Source: Opitutia bacterium UBA5964
GTDB lineage: Bacteria > Verrucomicrobiota > Verrucomicrobiia > Opitutales > Coraliomargaritaceae
Length of the DNA stretch: 10,819 nucleotides
Direction: 5' to 3'
NCBI GenBank assembly: GCA_002430605.1
Contig: DJBY01000056.1
Coordinates: 1-10,819 of the forward strand
Shown: positions 1-6,767 of the stretch, one piece after another
How the letters are laid out: each line of letters begins with the position of its first letter
How positions within the stretch are numbered: the first letter of the stretch is position 1
The notes under the pieces: model-generated
Database searches by the model: none
Told to the model about the DNA's origin: nothing
The model's input: the letters and a program-made list of their open reading frames with translations, nothing else
Program-made: the position numbers and the translations under genes

Positions 1-930
1 CTGGGATGGGGGATATTTCCGGAATCGGAGATGAAAATGGCGCAGTGTTTGTTTCTCGGGACTGCGCTTTCGATCACAGCGGTGCCAGCGTCGATCCGTG
101 TTCTTATGGACCTCGACAGATTGCACACCGAGGTCGGTCGAACCATCGTTTCGGCCGCGATTATCGACGACTTATTGAGCCTGATTCTTCTGGCTGTATT
201 GACTGGTGTGCTGAGTAATGACGGGCGTCTGGACTTGTTCTTGGGATTTATGATCTTCGGGAAAGCCTGTGTTTTTTTGGGTATTACATTCCTGATCGAA
301 AAGTATCTGGTGCCACGGATGCGATCGATCGTGACGCAATTCAAGTCTGAAGAATTTGGCTTTTCCTCTCTCTTGATTGCTGGTTTTGCGTATGCGGTAT
401 TTGCCGAGTTGCTTGATTTACACTTCATCGTTGGGGCTTTTACCGCCGGTCTGCTGTTTGAGCAGAAATATGCGGGGCACGACATGTACAAGGATGTGAA
501 GGGTAAATTGAATTCAGTGACGGTTGGGTTTATGGCTCCGGTGTTCTTTGCCTCGATCGGGCTGAATTTGAATCTCGAAGCCTTTGCAGTGATTCCCGGA
601 GTCGCCTGCCTTTTGATACTGGTTGCTCTGTTGACGAAAGTGCTGGGCGCCGGCGTCGCTGCTCGAATCACAGGCTATACAAATCAGGATGCCGCGATCA
701 TTGGTGTGGGCATGAGTAGCCGTGGCATGGTCGAGATCATCATTGCGAATATTGCGCTGCAAGCGGGCTTGTTCACTGTGCCGCAGGACGCGCCGGTGGT
801 GACTTATATGTTTTCAGCAGTTGTGGCTATGGCGATCGCAACAACCGTTCTGACGCCGATTGCCCTAAAATGGATGGTGCAGCGGCAGAGGCAGATGGAG
901 CCTCCAGATTTGGAGGCTCCAGGGAACTGA
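1..930 (+). CDS. Cation:proton antiporter, CPA2 family, 5'-truncated by the window edge
   Basis: This is an inner-membrane Na+(or K+)/H+ exchanger of the CPA2 (Kef/NapA-like) family, which swaps monovalent cations for protons to control pH and ion balance. The reading frame is open to base 1, and the first visible motif (LGTALSITAVPASIRVL, 9-25 from the ATG at 31) normally lies roughly 100 residues into the family, so the N-terminal helices are missing and the ATG at 31 is not the true start. Numbering from that ATG, the adjacent aspartates D46-D47 in AAIIDDLLSL match the ion-binding DD pair of electrogenic CPA2 members. PVFFASIGLNLNL (170-182) and GMSSRGMVEIIIA (227-239) are the usual later signatures. 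Hydrophobic helices fill the rest up to a short charged tail at about 283-299. No C-terminal TrkA-N/RCK domain follows, so it resembles a bare exchanger rather than KefB/KefC. The ion cannot be told from sequence. Confidence 0.88.
   Translation: MGWGIFPESEMKMAQCLFLGTALSITAVPASIRVLMDLDRLHTEVGRTIVSAAIIDDLLSLILLAVLTGVLSNDGRLDLFLGFMIFGKACVFLGITFLIEKYLVPRMRSIVTQFKSEEFGFSSLLIAGFAYAVFAELLDLHFIVGAFTAGLLFEQKYAGHDMYKDVKGKLNSVTVGFMAPVFFASIGLNLNLEAFAVIPGVACLLILVALLTKVLGAGVAARITGYTNQDAAIIGVGMSSRGMVEIIIANIALQAGLFTVPQDAPVVTYMFSAVVAMAIATTVLTPIALKWMVQRQRQMEPPDLEAPGN
896..921. terminator. Strong hairpin at the convergent antiporter/metY gene ends
   Basis: An 11-bp perfect inverted repeat (896-906 with 911-921; arm TGGAGCCTCCA) encloses a 4-base loop GATT. 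It lies inside the last codons of the antiporter gene, 24 bases beyond the metY stop, so transcripts from both directions would contain it. Neither side has a T-run, so it is not a textbook intrinsic terminator. It could stabilise 3' ends or act with another termination factor. Seeing the repeat is certain; its role is inferred. Confidence 0.45.
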
Positions 931-944
931 ACTGAAATGAACTG

Positions 945-2252
945 TTACGCCTTCAGCGCATGATCCAGATCGGCTAGCAGGTCTTCGATGGCTTCGATGC
1001 CGACGGAGAGGCGCACGAAGTCGGCGGTTACGCCGGTGGATTGTTGCTGTTCCTCAGTGAGTTGTTGGTGCGTGGTGCTGGCGGGATGGATCGCGAGCGA
1101 CTTGGCGTCGCCGATATTGGCGAGGTGACTGAACAGCTCGAGGCTGTCGATAAACTTGCGTCCTGCTTCAAGGCCGCCTTTCAGACCAAAGCCAACGAGT
1201 CCGCCGAAGCTGTCTTTATCGAAATATTTCGCGGCGGCGGCGTGCTGTGTGCTTTCGCTGAGTCCAGGGTAATTGACCCAACTGACGGCTTCGTGACTTT
1301 CTAGGAATTGGGCGACCTTAAGCGCATTGGAGCAGTGGCGCTGCATACGCAGGTGCAGTGTTTCGAGCCCTTGGATGTGCAGGAACGAGTTGAACGGAGA
1401 GGTGCAGTTGCCCGTATCGCGTAGCCATTGTAGGCGCATCTTCATGATGTAGGCGATGTTCGCCCCGCCGGCTGGTTCGAACGCTTTGAACACATCCCAA
1501 TGCACGAGACCGTGGTAGCTTGGGTCGGGCTCGGTGAATTCGGTGAAGCGGCCGCTGCCCCAATCGAAATTGCCGCCGTCGATGACGATGCCGCCGATAC
1601 TGGTACCGTGTCCGCCGATGTATTTGGTGAGGCTGTGGACGACGACATTCGCGCCGTGCTCCAGCGGACGACAAATCATCGGTGAGGCGACGGTATTGTC
1701 AATGATGAGCGGGATCTTAGCTGCGCGGGCGACGGCAGAGACCTCCTCGAAGGGGAAAATATTGAGCTTCGGGTTGCCAACGGTGTCGCCATAGATGGCT
1801 TTGGTTTTTTCGTCGATCAATGGTTCAAAGCTCGAGGCGTCTTCGGCGTTGGCGAAGCGCACTTCGATACCGAGCTTCGGCAAGGTGTATTTGAACAGTG
1901 TATACGTGCCACCGTAGAGTTGCGCCGACGAAACAATATTATCACCCGCACCAGCGATGTTGAGGATCGCGCTAGTAATGGCTGCCTGACCACTGGCGTG
2001 GGCGAGGCCCGCGACGCCACCTTCAAGTGCGGCGACGCGCTTCTCTAGCACATCGGTGGTGGGGTTCATGATGCGAGTGTAGATGTAACCGAGCTCTTCG
2101 AGGCCGAAGAGTTTGGCGGCATGATCGGTATCCCGAAACATGTAGCTGGTGGTCTGATAGATGGGCACGGCGCGTGAGCCTGTTTCTGCGTCAGGCGTGT
2201 GGCCTGCATGGAGGGCAAGGGTGCCGAGCGCGGCTGCTTTTTTATCTGTCAT
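945..2252 (-). CDS. metY: O-acetylhomoserine sulfhydrylase (O-acetylhomoserine aminocarboxypropyltransferase)
   Basis: This cytoplasmic PLP enzyme of the Cys/Met metabolism family converts O-acetyl-L-homoserine and sulfide to L-homocysteine and acetate, the direct-sulfhydrylation route to methionine. At 435 residues it has the usual MetY length, longer than typical MetB/MetC (about 380-400). Visible signatures are the N-terminal TLALHAGHTPD (11-21), the YTR motif Y58-R60 that contacts PLP phosphate from the neighbouring subunit, SGQAA (87-91), the ring-stacking Y113 in AQLYGGTY, D185 in LIIDNT, which binds the pyridine nitrogen, and the PLP lysine K210 in VVVHSLTKYIGGHG. The match to MetY (SGQAA and the aromatic-rich insertions) is better than to MetB or MetZ, though substrate choice was not tested. 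It is the last gene of a probable three-gene unit, 20 bases behind the TMTC-like gene. No SAM riboswitch or Shine-Dalgarno motif is visible in that gap. Confidence 0.93.
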   Translation of the reverse strand: MTDKKAAALGTLALHAGHTPDAETGSRAVPIYQTTSYMFRDTDHAAKLFGLEELGYIYTRIMNPTTDVLEKRVAALEGGVAGLAHASGQAAITSAILNIAGAGDNIVSSAQLYGGTYTLFKYTLPKLGIEVRFANAEDASSFEPLIDEKTKAIYGDTVGNPKLNIFPFEEVSAVARAAKIPLIIDNTVASPMICRPLEHGANVVVHSLTKYIGGHGTSIGGIVIDGGNFDWGSGRFTEFTEPDPSYHGLVHWDVFKAFEPAGGANIAYIMKMRLQWLRDTGNCTSPFNSFLHIQGLETLHLRMQRHCSNALKVAQFLESHEAVSWVNYPGLSESTQHAAAAKYFDKDSFGGLVGFGLKGGLEAGRKFIDSLELFSHLANIGDAKSLAIHPASTTHQQLTEEQQQSTGVTADFVRLSVGIEAIEDLLADLDHALKA

Positions 2253-2262
2253 GAGTGTGGGA

Positions 2263-2283
2263 GAATTAGGAATTAGGAATTAG
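2263..2283. repeat. Three tandem copies of a 7-bp unit (GAATTAG)
   Basis: GAATTAG occurs three times head to tail (2263-2269, 2270-2276, 2277-2283). On the coding (minus) strand the unit reads CTAATTC. The first two copies encode the last residues and the TAA stop (2273-2275) of the 550-residue protein; the third lies wholly in the gap before metY. Gain or loss of the third copy would therefore change only the spacing to metY. Confidence 0.9.
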
Positions 2284-3925
2284 GTGTGGCGAGTTGAGTT
2301 TTACGGCTTCTTGCTTTAGTGGCGTCCCAGGAGAGCCCGACCTTGTCCAGAAAGCGTGCGGCTTCTTCGAGGAATTCGTTGTCGGGTCGCGTTTCGCGGA
2401 GAATGCGTTTGTATTCACGCAGTGCATTGCTGCGCTGTCCTTCGGCAGCAAAGGCACGTGCGAGTTGCTTGCGCCTCTCGACGAGATCTGGACGTTTTTC
2501 GAGGACATCTTGGAGTATGTTGATCAGCTGACTATTAGTGAATAGCGAGTCTTCTGAGCGATCGGAAAGGTCGATTCTATCGACGAGGGCGGCTTTGGGC
2601 TCCCATGCATTTGGCCACTGTTCTGACATGACAGTCCACATCTGGGTGGGCGCCGCGATTGAATAAGCAAACGCAGCGCTGAGGCTAATTTCAACTAGGA
2701 GTAACAATGAGTATCCCATGACCCAGAGCTCTTTGCCGGCGATGCCCATGCCATAGATGAGGCTTCCGAGCGCGACAATGACTAGGGCGACAATCATCGG
2801 TAAGGCGACGTATAGGTGGTGATCTTCGTGCGCGAGGGCTCCATTAATAAAATGGCCGTCCTGACTGGTGCCATATACGATGAGCACTAGGTAGCTGCAG
2901 AGCCCCAGCAGGATCGCACGGCTCCAGCTCTTTCTGATATTATAAGCGGTGAAGATAAAAAACGGTACGAACAGCAGGAAGGGCAGCAGGCTCATTTGAG
3001 TACTGATTCCGTAGTTGGCGTCTGTGTCGAATCGATGGAACAGGGCGTTTTTTATGGGGAAGAGCGCCTGCTGGGTAAAGTGAGCCATGTTCTGCCCTGC
3101 GTGATTGAGTCGGTCTGTGGTACTGACTGGATCAACTCCTTCTACGTGGGCGCTGCCGGCGTTGATCCACACACCTAGAAAGAGGCAAAGGCAAAGCAGT
3201 GGTAGCACTCGATTAAAGGACTCGACGCGTATCGATCGTTCCTGATGGAGGATGACCAGCGCGAGAATAACTGGGATGGCAAATGCGGCTGGGTGTACCA
3301 AACAGGCGATGGTCGTAAGCACAATAGTGACGATGTAGTCGCGCGCGTTGCGGTTGCGGCTGCCGAAGTAGAGCGCACTTAATATAAAGATCAACGCGAT
3401 GATCTCGCTGCGGTAACCAGCCCAGAAGAGTGTCTGTATAGTGGCCGGGTGGAGCGCGAAAATCAGGGTGGCTGAAAACGCGGCAGGGAATTTCAGCGTC
3501 TCCAGGTTTTTGAGGAGCAGTATGGCCGCGAACAGGTGCAGTAGGATATTGATGCCTCGGTGAACTGTTGCGGTCGGCAGTGGGATGGTTTGTTCGAGAA
3601 AGTAACTGCTGATGGCGATCGGGTTGTTTTGGCGAATGCTGTCGAGCGTCCATGCTTGTTGCCAGCTGTCCATCGATTGAAAGGCGCTGCGTTCGATCGA
3701 ATCGAAGTCGGACCAAAGCACGTCAGATATTAGCAGTGGGCTGAATACCAAGATCACTAATACAATGAGCGCGAAATAGGCACGACGGCTGGCGCGTGGC
3801 GCGACGACGACGGCGGTGCTTCGCTTGCGACGCTTATTGGGCGTGGCTGGCTCCGATTTGGAAGGGGAGACGATTCGATTCACCGTGTGTGGTGTGTGCG
3901 GTTCTGCGTTGTGAGGCTGTGACAT
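2273..3925 (-). CDS. TMTC-like polytopic membrane protein with C-terminal TPRs, putative GT-C glycosyltransferase-like
   Basis: This 550-residue protein has about 10-11 predicted membrane helices (first about 50-67, last about 399-425) after a basic cytoplasmic N-terminus (KRRKR at 31-35). The layout resembles bacterial relatives of the TMTC/TPR O-mannosyltransferases. It has an acidic first loop (WSDFDSIE, 71-78), then HRGINILLHL (122-131), which matches the family's HLxNxLLHL, and FALHPATIQTLFWAGYRSE (156-174), which matches its HP...W..GR block. HEDHHLYVALP (366-376) sits where the family usually has an ERYLYLP-like motif. Two TPR-like helical pairs occupy about 465-530. The acidic loop (D73/D75) could be the catalytic site of a GT-C fold, but several usual residues differ, so enzyme activity is unproven; it may be a divergent or non-catalytic member. 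Its ATG lies 2 bases after the lipoprotein stop (TAATAATG on the coding strand), which suggests translational coupling. The last codons lie in a heptamer repeat. Confidence 0.72.
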   Translation of the reverse strand: MSQPHNAEPHTPHTVNRIVSPSKSEPATPNKRRKRSTAVVVAPRASRRAYFALIVLVILVFSPLLISDVLWSDFDSIERSAFQSMDSWQQAWTLDSIRQNNPIAISSYFLEQTIPLPTATVHRGINILLHLFAAILLLKNLETLKFPAAFSATLIFALHPATIQTLFWAGYRSEIIALIFILSALYFGSRNRNARDYIVTIVLTTIACLVHPAAFAIPVILALVILHQERSIRVESFNRVLPLLCLCLFLGVWINAGSAHVEGVDPVSTTDRLNHAGQNMAHFTQQALFPIKNALFHRFDTDANYGISTQMSLLPFLLFVPFFIFTAYNIRKSWSRAILLGLCSYLVLIVYGTSQDGHFINGALAHEDHHLYVALPMIVALVIVALGSLIYGMGIAGKELWVMGYSLLLLVEISLSAAFAYSIAAPTQMWTVMSEQWPNAWEPKAALVDRIDLSDRSEDSLFTNSQLINILQDVLEKRPDLVERRKQLARAFAAEGQRSNALREYKRILRETRPDNEFLEEAARFLDKVGLSWDATKARSRKTQLATPNS

Positions 3926-3927
3926 TA

Positions 3928-4446
3928 TTAGTGAGTGGTCTGAACGGGGTAGCTGTTTAGCGATTTGCCACGGCGGCTCAGAGCCAGTGTTAATGCTTTC
4001 AGGTCAATCTGAGCGCCGGCGACTATGTTGTTACGAGCAAACCAGCCGCGGTTGGTCTCTATCGCGATTAGCACTTGTTGGTTGCGGGAGGGAACTCCAT
4101 TTTCATTGTAAGGGTAGAGCGCATGTATCTCGAGCAAACGTCCGCTGGCATCAAAATAGCCGAGATCCAGAGGGATGCGGGTATTACGCATCCAGAAGGA
4201 ACGTGGTTCAGGCTGATCGAATAGAAACAGCATACCGTGATCCTTGGGCATGGAGTCGCGGTGCATCAGGCCTTTGCTTTGCTCGCTTTGAATGAGTGCG
4301 AGTTGTACCTGGAGCGGCGCTCCGTCGATTGAAATTGGAAAATAGGTGTCGCTGGATTCCGGCGCGGTTATCGGCCCTTGCCGGCCACAGGCAATGAGCA
4401 GCAGGAAAAGGGGGAGTGTGAACAGTAAGCGGTAGAGCGGTTTCAT
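3928..4446 (-). CDS. DUF192 family lipoprotein
   Basis: This 172-residue protein has a lipoprotein signal peptide: a basic start (MKPLYR), a hydrophobic stretch and the lipobox LIAC with C20 as the likely lipidated cysteine. Export and anchoring in the cell envelope are therefore expected. The mature part is a DUF192 (PF02643) domain. It shows LQVQLALIQSEQSKGLMHRDSMP (about 45-67), GMLFLFDQPEPRSFWMRNTRIPLDLGYFD (about 71-99) with the family's FWM+NT.IPLD block, and a later block with IAIETNRGWFARNNIVAGAQIDL (about 127-149). The biochemical role of DUF192 proteins is not established. The last 22 residues or so extend past the domain and are not recognised. It is the first gene of the minus-strand unit, divergent from the peptidase gene across a 73-base gap, and its stop nearly touches the next start. 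No Shine-Dalgarno sequence precedes the ATG. Confidence 0.88.
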   Translation of the reverse strand: MKPLYRLLFTLPLFLLLIACGRQGPITAPESSDTYFPISIDGAPLQVQLALIQSEQSKGLMHRDSMPKDHGMLFLFDQPEPRSFWMRNTRIPLDLGYFDASGRLLEIHALYPYNENGVPSRNQQVLIAIETNRGWFARNNIVAGAQIDLKALTLALSRRGKSLNSYPVQTTH

Positions 4447-4519
4447 AGAGACTCGATTGTTAAGTCGAAGCGTGACAGATTAGTTGGAATATAGAAGAGT
4501 CTTAACGCAATCATTTGTA

Positions 4520-5665
4520 ATGAAAAGTAAATCCTCAGTTATCCGTATTCTCTATGCTGCCTCGGAGCAGTCTGCCGATATTTTCTACCTGACGAGGGTC
4601 TTTGTACCGGATCCGTTCTTGTGCTTCATCGTAGGGGGCCGCTCCACGGCGGTGGTGTCTCGATTAGAGTACGGTCGTGTCCGTGCACAATCGAATTGTG
4701 ATGAAGTGCTGCTGCTGGAGACGGTGCAGTTGCAGGTGGCAAGGGCCTTACGGATTGAGCCATTGGCGGTGGGGCTTGCGGAGGTGATGTGTTATTTTGC
4801 AAAGTTGAACAAGGCGAGTGAACTGGAAGTGCCTGAGAGTTTTCCATCAGTATATTTTGCGAAGCTGTTAGCCGCGGGTATGCAGGTGCGAATCGGTGCA
4901 GACCCGTTTTTTCCAGCTCGTGAGTTGAAGAGCGATGCTGAGGCGAAGGCATTGCGACAGGGCAATGCCGCGAGTGCGGCCGGTATTCGCACGGCTGAGA
5001 GCGTGTTACGCGCATCGAAGATTGTCGGTAAGTGCCTCAAATACGAAGGGCGCACACTCACTTCCGAGTGGCTGCGTACGATGATCGATCAAGCCTGTCT
5101 GGCGAAGGGGGCAGTGGCGCAAAATACGATCGTGGCTGGCGGCAAGCAGGGCTGTGATCCTCACGAAGGTGGACACGGGCCGCTCAAGCCGAACGAACTA
5201 ATTATCGTCGATGTGTTCCCGCGTGTGCAAAAGACCGGCTATCATGGCGACATGACACGCACTTTGTTGAAAGGCCGCGCGAATGATGCACAGCGAGCGC
5301 TCGTCGGTGCAGTGCGTGACGCGCAACTCGCGGCGTTGGCAAAAGTGAAGGCTGGCGTGAGCGGCGCGACAGTGCACGGCGCGGCAGTTCAGCTATTTGA
5401 GGGTCGTGGTTTTCATACTGAACGGCGCGGCGAAGGCTTTGTTGGCTTCATACATTCGACTGGGCATGGCCTCGGACTTGAGGTGCATGAGGCACCTCGT
5501 GTGTCACCAACTGCCGGTCGTTTACGCAAGGGCCACGTGATCACGATTGAGCCCGGCTTGTATTATCCGGAGATCGGTGGTTGCCGGATCGAAGATGTAG
5601 TACGCGTGACGAAGGAGGGCAGTGAAATGCTCTCGTCGATGCATTATAAGTGGGAGCTGCGCTGA
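4520..5665 (+). CDS. M24-family metallopeptidase, Xaa-Pro aminopeptidase/dipeptidase type
   Basis: This 381-residue pita-bread metallopeptidase probably removes N-terminal residues ahead of proline or splits Xaa-Pro dipeptides in the cytoplasm; there is no signal peptide. The N-terminal creatinase-like domain covers about 1-140 (VFVPDPFLCFIV, 27-38) and the M24 domain about 145-375. All five metal ligands are present: D231 (IVDVFP), D244 (GDMTRT), H316 (STGHGLGLEVHE), E344 (TIEPGLYY) and E358 (RIEDVV), so a dinuclear metal site should be intact. I chose the ATG at 4520. A TTG at 4484 in the same frame would add 12 residues (MEYRRVLTQSFV) that do not resemble family N-termini. Neither start has a clear Shine-Dalgarno sequence. 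The stop is 2 bases from the stop of the converging pilT-like gene. Whether it is PepP- or PepQ-like is not decided by sequence alone. Confidence 0.88.
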   Translation: MKSKSSVIRILYAASEQSADIFYLTRVFVPDPFLCFIVGGRSTAVVSRLEYGRVRAQSNCDEVLLLETVQLQVARALRIEPLAVGLAEVMCYFAKLNKASELEVPESFPSVYFAKLLAAGMQVRIGADPFFPARELKSDAEAKALRQGNAASAAGIRTAESVLRASKIVGKCLKYEGRTLTSEWLRTMIDQACLAKGAVAQNTIVAGGKQGCDPHEGGHGPLKPNELIIVDVFPRVQKTGYHGDMTRTLLKGRANDAQRALVGAVRDAQLAALAKVKAGVSGATVHGAAVQLFEGRGFHTERRGEGFVGFIHSTGHGLGLEVHEAPRVSPTAGRLRKGHVITIEPGLYYPEIGGCRIEDVVRVTKEGSEMLSSMHYKWELR

Positions 5666-5676
5666 TCCTAGATCAG
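5662..5676. repeat. 15-bp inverted repeat holding both stops of a tail-to-tail gene pair
   Basis: CTGATC (5662-5667) and GATCAG (5671-5676) flank CTA. The peptidase stop TGA (5663-5665) and the minus-strand stop TAG (5668-5670) both lie within it. No T-run follows on either strand, so a terminator function is not supported. Confidence 0.6.
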
Positions 5677-6738
5677 ATCTTCGAGTGTCGGTAGGAACTT
5701 TTTAAATGCGTCTTTGTTCGCTGCTTTCATGTAGGCCTCTTCCGGTGAGATATTGCCAGCATCCAGTTGTATCGCGATTGAGGAATCCATGAGCAGCATG
5801 CCTTGCGCTCGGCTACTTTCGATGATGCCGCGCACCTCACTGGTTTTTCCGATGCGGATGGTATTGGGGAGGGCATCGTGCTGGAGGAGGATTTCGTGCA
5901 CGGCGACGCGCCCAGATGGTATCTTTTTACAAAGCAATTGAGAGACGATGCAGGTCAGGCAACCGGCGAGCAGTACGCGAATCTGCGCCTGTTCATCTGC
6001 AGGAAAGGCATCGATGATGCGGTCGAGTGTCTTGGGGGCGTTATTGGTATGTAGTGTGCCGAACACCAGCATGCCCATTGAGGCGCAACTCAGGGCGAGT
6101 TTGATCGTTTCTAATTCGCGCATTTCACCGACGAGGACGATGTCTGGGTCGGCGCGCATCGCTCCGCGCAGTGCATTGGAAAACGAGTGACTATGCTCAC
6201 CAACTTCGCGGTGGACGATAACGCTCTTCTTTTTGAGGTGCACAAACTCGATGGGATCTTCGACGGTAATGATGTGCTTCTGAAAGTTCTCGTTGATGTA
6301 GTCGATCATTGCCGCGAGCGTGGTGGACTTACCACTGCCAGTTGGGCCAGTAACCAATACAAGGCCTTCCTTATACTGGCACACGTCCTTGAGGACTTCG
6401 GGCAGTTTAAGTGTGTCGAAGGAGAGGATCTCTGCGGGGATTTGCCGAAAGACGGCTGCTTGCCCCCAGTGGTTGTAGAAAAAACTACCGCGGAATCGGG
6501 CGAGTCCAGAGATCTCGTAGGCGAGATCCAGATCGTGATTTATTAGGTAATCTTCCCAGCGTTTGGGTAGTGTGACACTTTGCAGCAGTTCCGACATTTT
6601 ATCAGCTGTGATGATTTCGTCGCTGAGTGCGGAGATACGCCCGGAGCTGCGAATTTTCGGGACGGATCCGACCGATAGGTGTAGATCGGAACCGTCGTTC
6701 TCTAGCATCTGTTTCAGGTAGGTGTCGAGTAAGGCCAT
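5668..6738 (-). CDS. PilT-family type IV pilus retraction ATPase (second copy, compact form)
   Basis: This cytoplasmic hexameric ATPase is of the PilT/PilU branch of the secretion-ATPase superfamily and powers disassembly of type IV pili. At 356 residues it has normal PilT length. An N-terminal PAS-like domain (GSDLHLSVGSVPKIRSSG, 16-33) is followed by the Walker A GPTGSGKST (131-139), the Asp box ITVEDPIE (157-164), Walker B DPDIVLVGEMR (197-207) with catalytic E205, and the His box FGTLHTN (226-232). ATPase residues look intact. The C-terminal motif that in PilT reads AIRNLIREGK is here ALPNTIRIGK (289-298), with its arginine, leucine and glutamate changed. This suggests a PilU-like or specialised partner rather than the main retraction motor. 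It lies 29 bases downstream of the longer paralogue and is probably co-transcribed with it. I leave the symbol empty because pilT versus pilU cannot be settled from sequence alone. Confidence 0.9.
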   Translation of the reverse strand: MALLDTYLKQMLENDGSDLHLSVGSVPKIRSSGRISALSDEIITADKMSELLQSVTLPKRWEDYLINHDLDLAYEISGLARFRGSFFYNHWGQAAVFRQIPAEILSFDTLKLPEVLKDVCQYKEGLVLVTGPTGSGKSTTLAAMIDYINENFQKHIITVEDPIEFVHLKKKSVIVHREVGEHSHSFSNALRGAMRADPDIVLVGEMRELETIKLALSCASMGMLVFGTLHTNNAPKTLDRIIDAFPADEQAQIRVLLAGCLTCIVSQLLCKKIPSGRVAVHEILLQHDALPNTIRIGKTSEVRGIIESSRAQGMLLMDSSIAIQLDAGNISPEEAYMKAANKDAFKKFLPTLEDLI

Positions 6739-6767
6739 GGTATCAAATACGAGCGGGAGGTGGCTAT

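Noticed and set aside
2253..2272. Possible SAM or other methionine riboswitch ahead of metY
   Set aside because: The gap is only 20 bases, too short for any known riboswitch, and is mostly heptamer repeat.
3213..3716. Alternative-frame open frame (167 codons) inside the TMTC-like gene
   Set aside because: It is an Arg/His/Pro-rich translation typical of an out-of-frame shadow; the real frame has clear membrane helices and family motifs.
4484..4519. TTG start for the M24 peptidase
   Set aside because: It adds 12 residues unlike family N-termini and has no better ribosome-binding context than the ATG at 4520, though it cannot be fully excluded.
6739..6767. CCACCTCCC on the coding strand just before the second PilT-like gene, resembling the anti-Shine-Dalgarno end of 16S rRNA
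   Set aside because: It is the complement of a ribosome-binding site, so it cannot pair with 16S rRNA; a 9-base match is easily chance.
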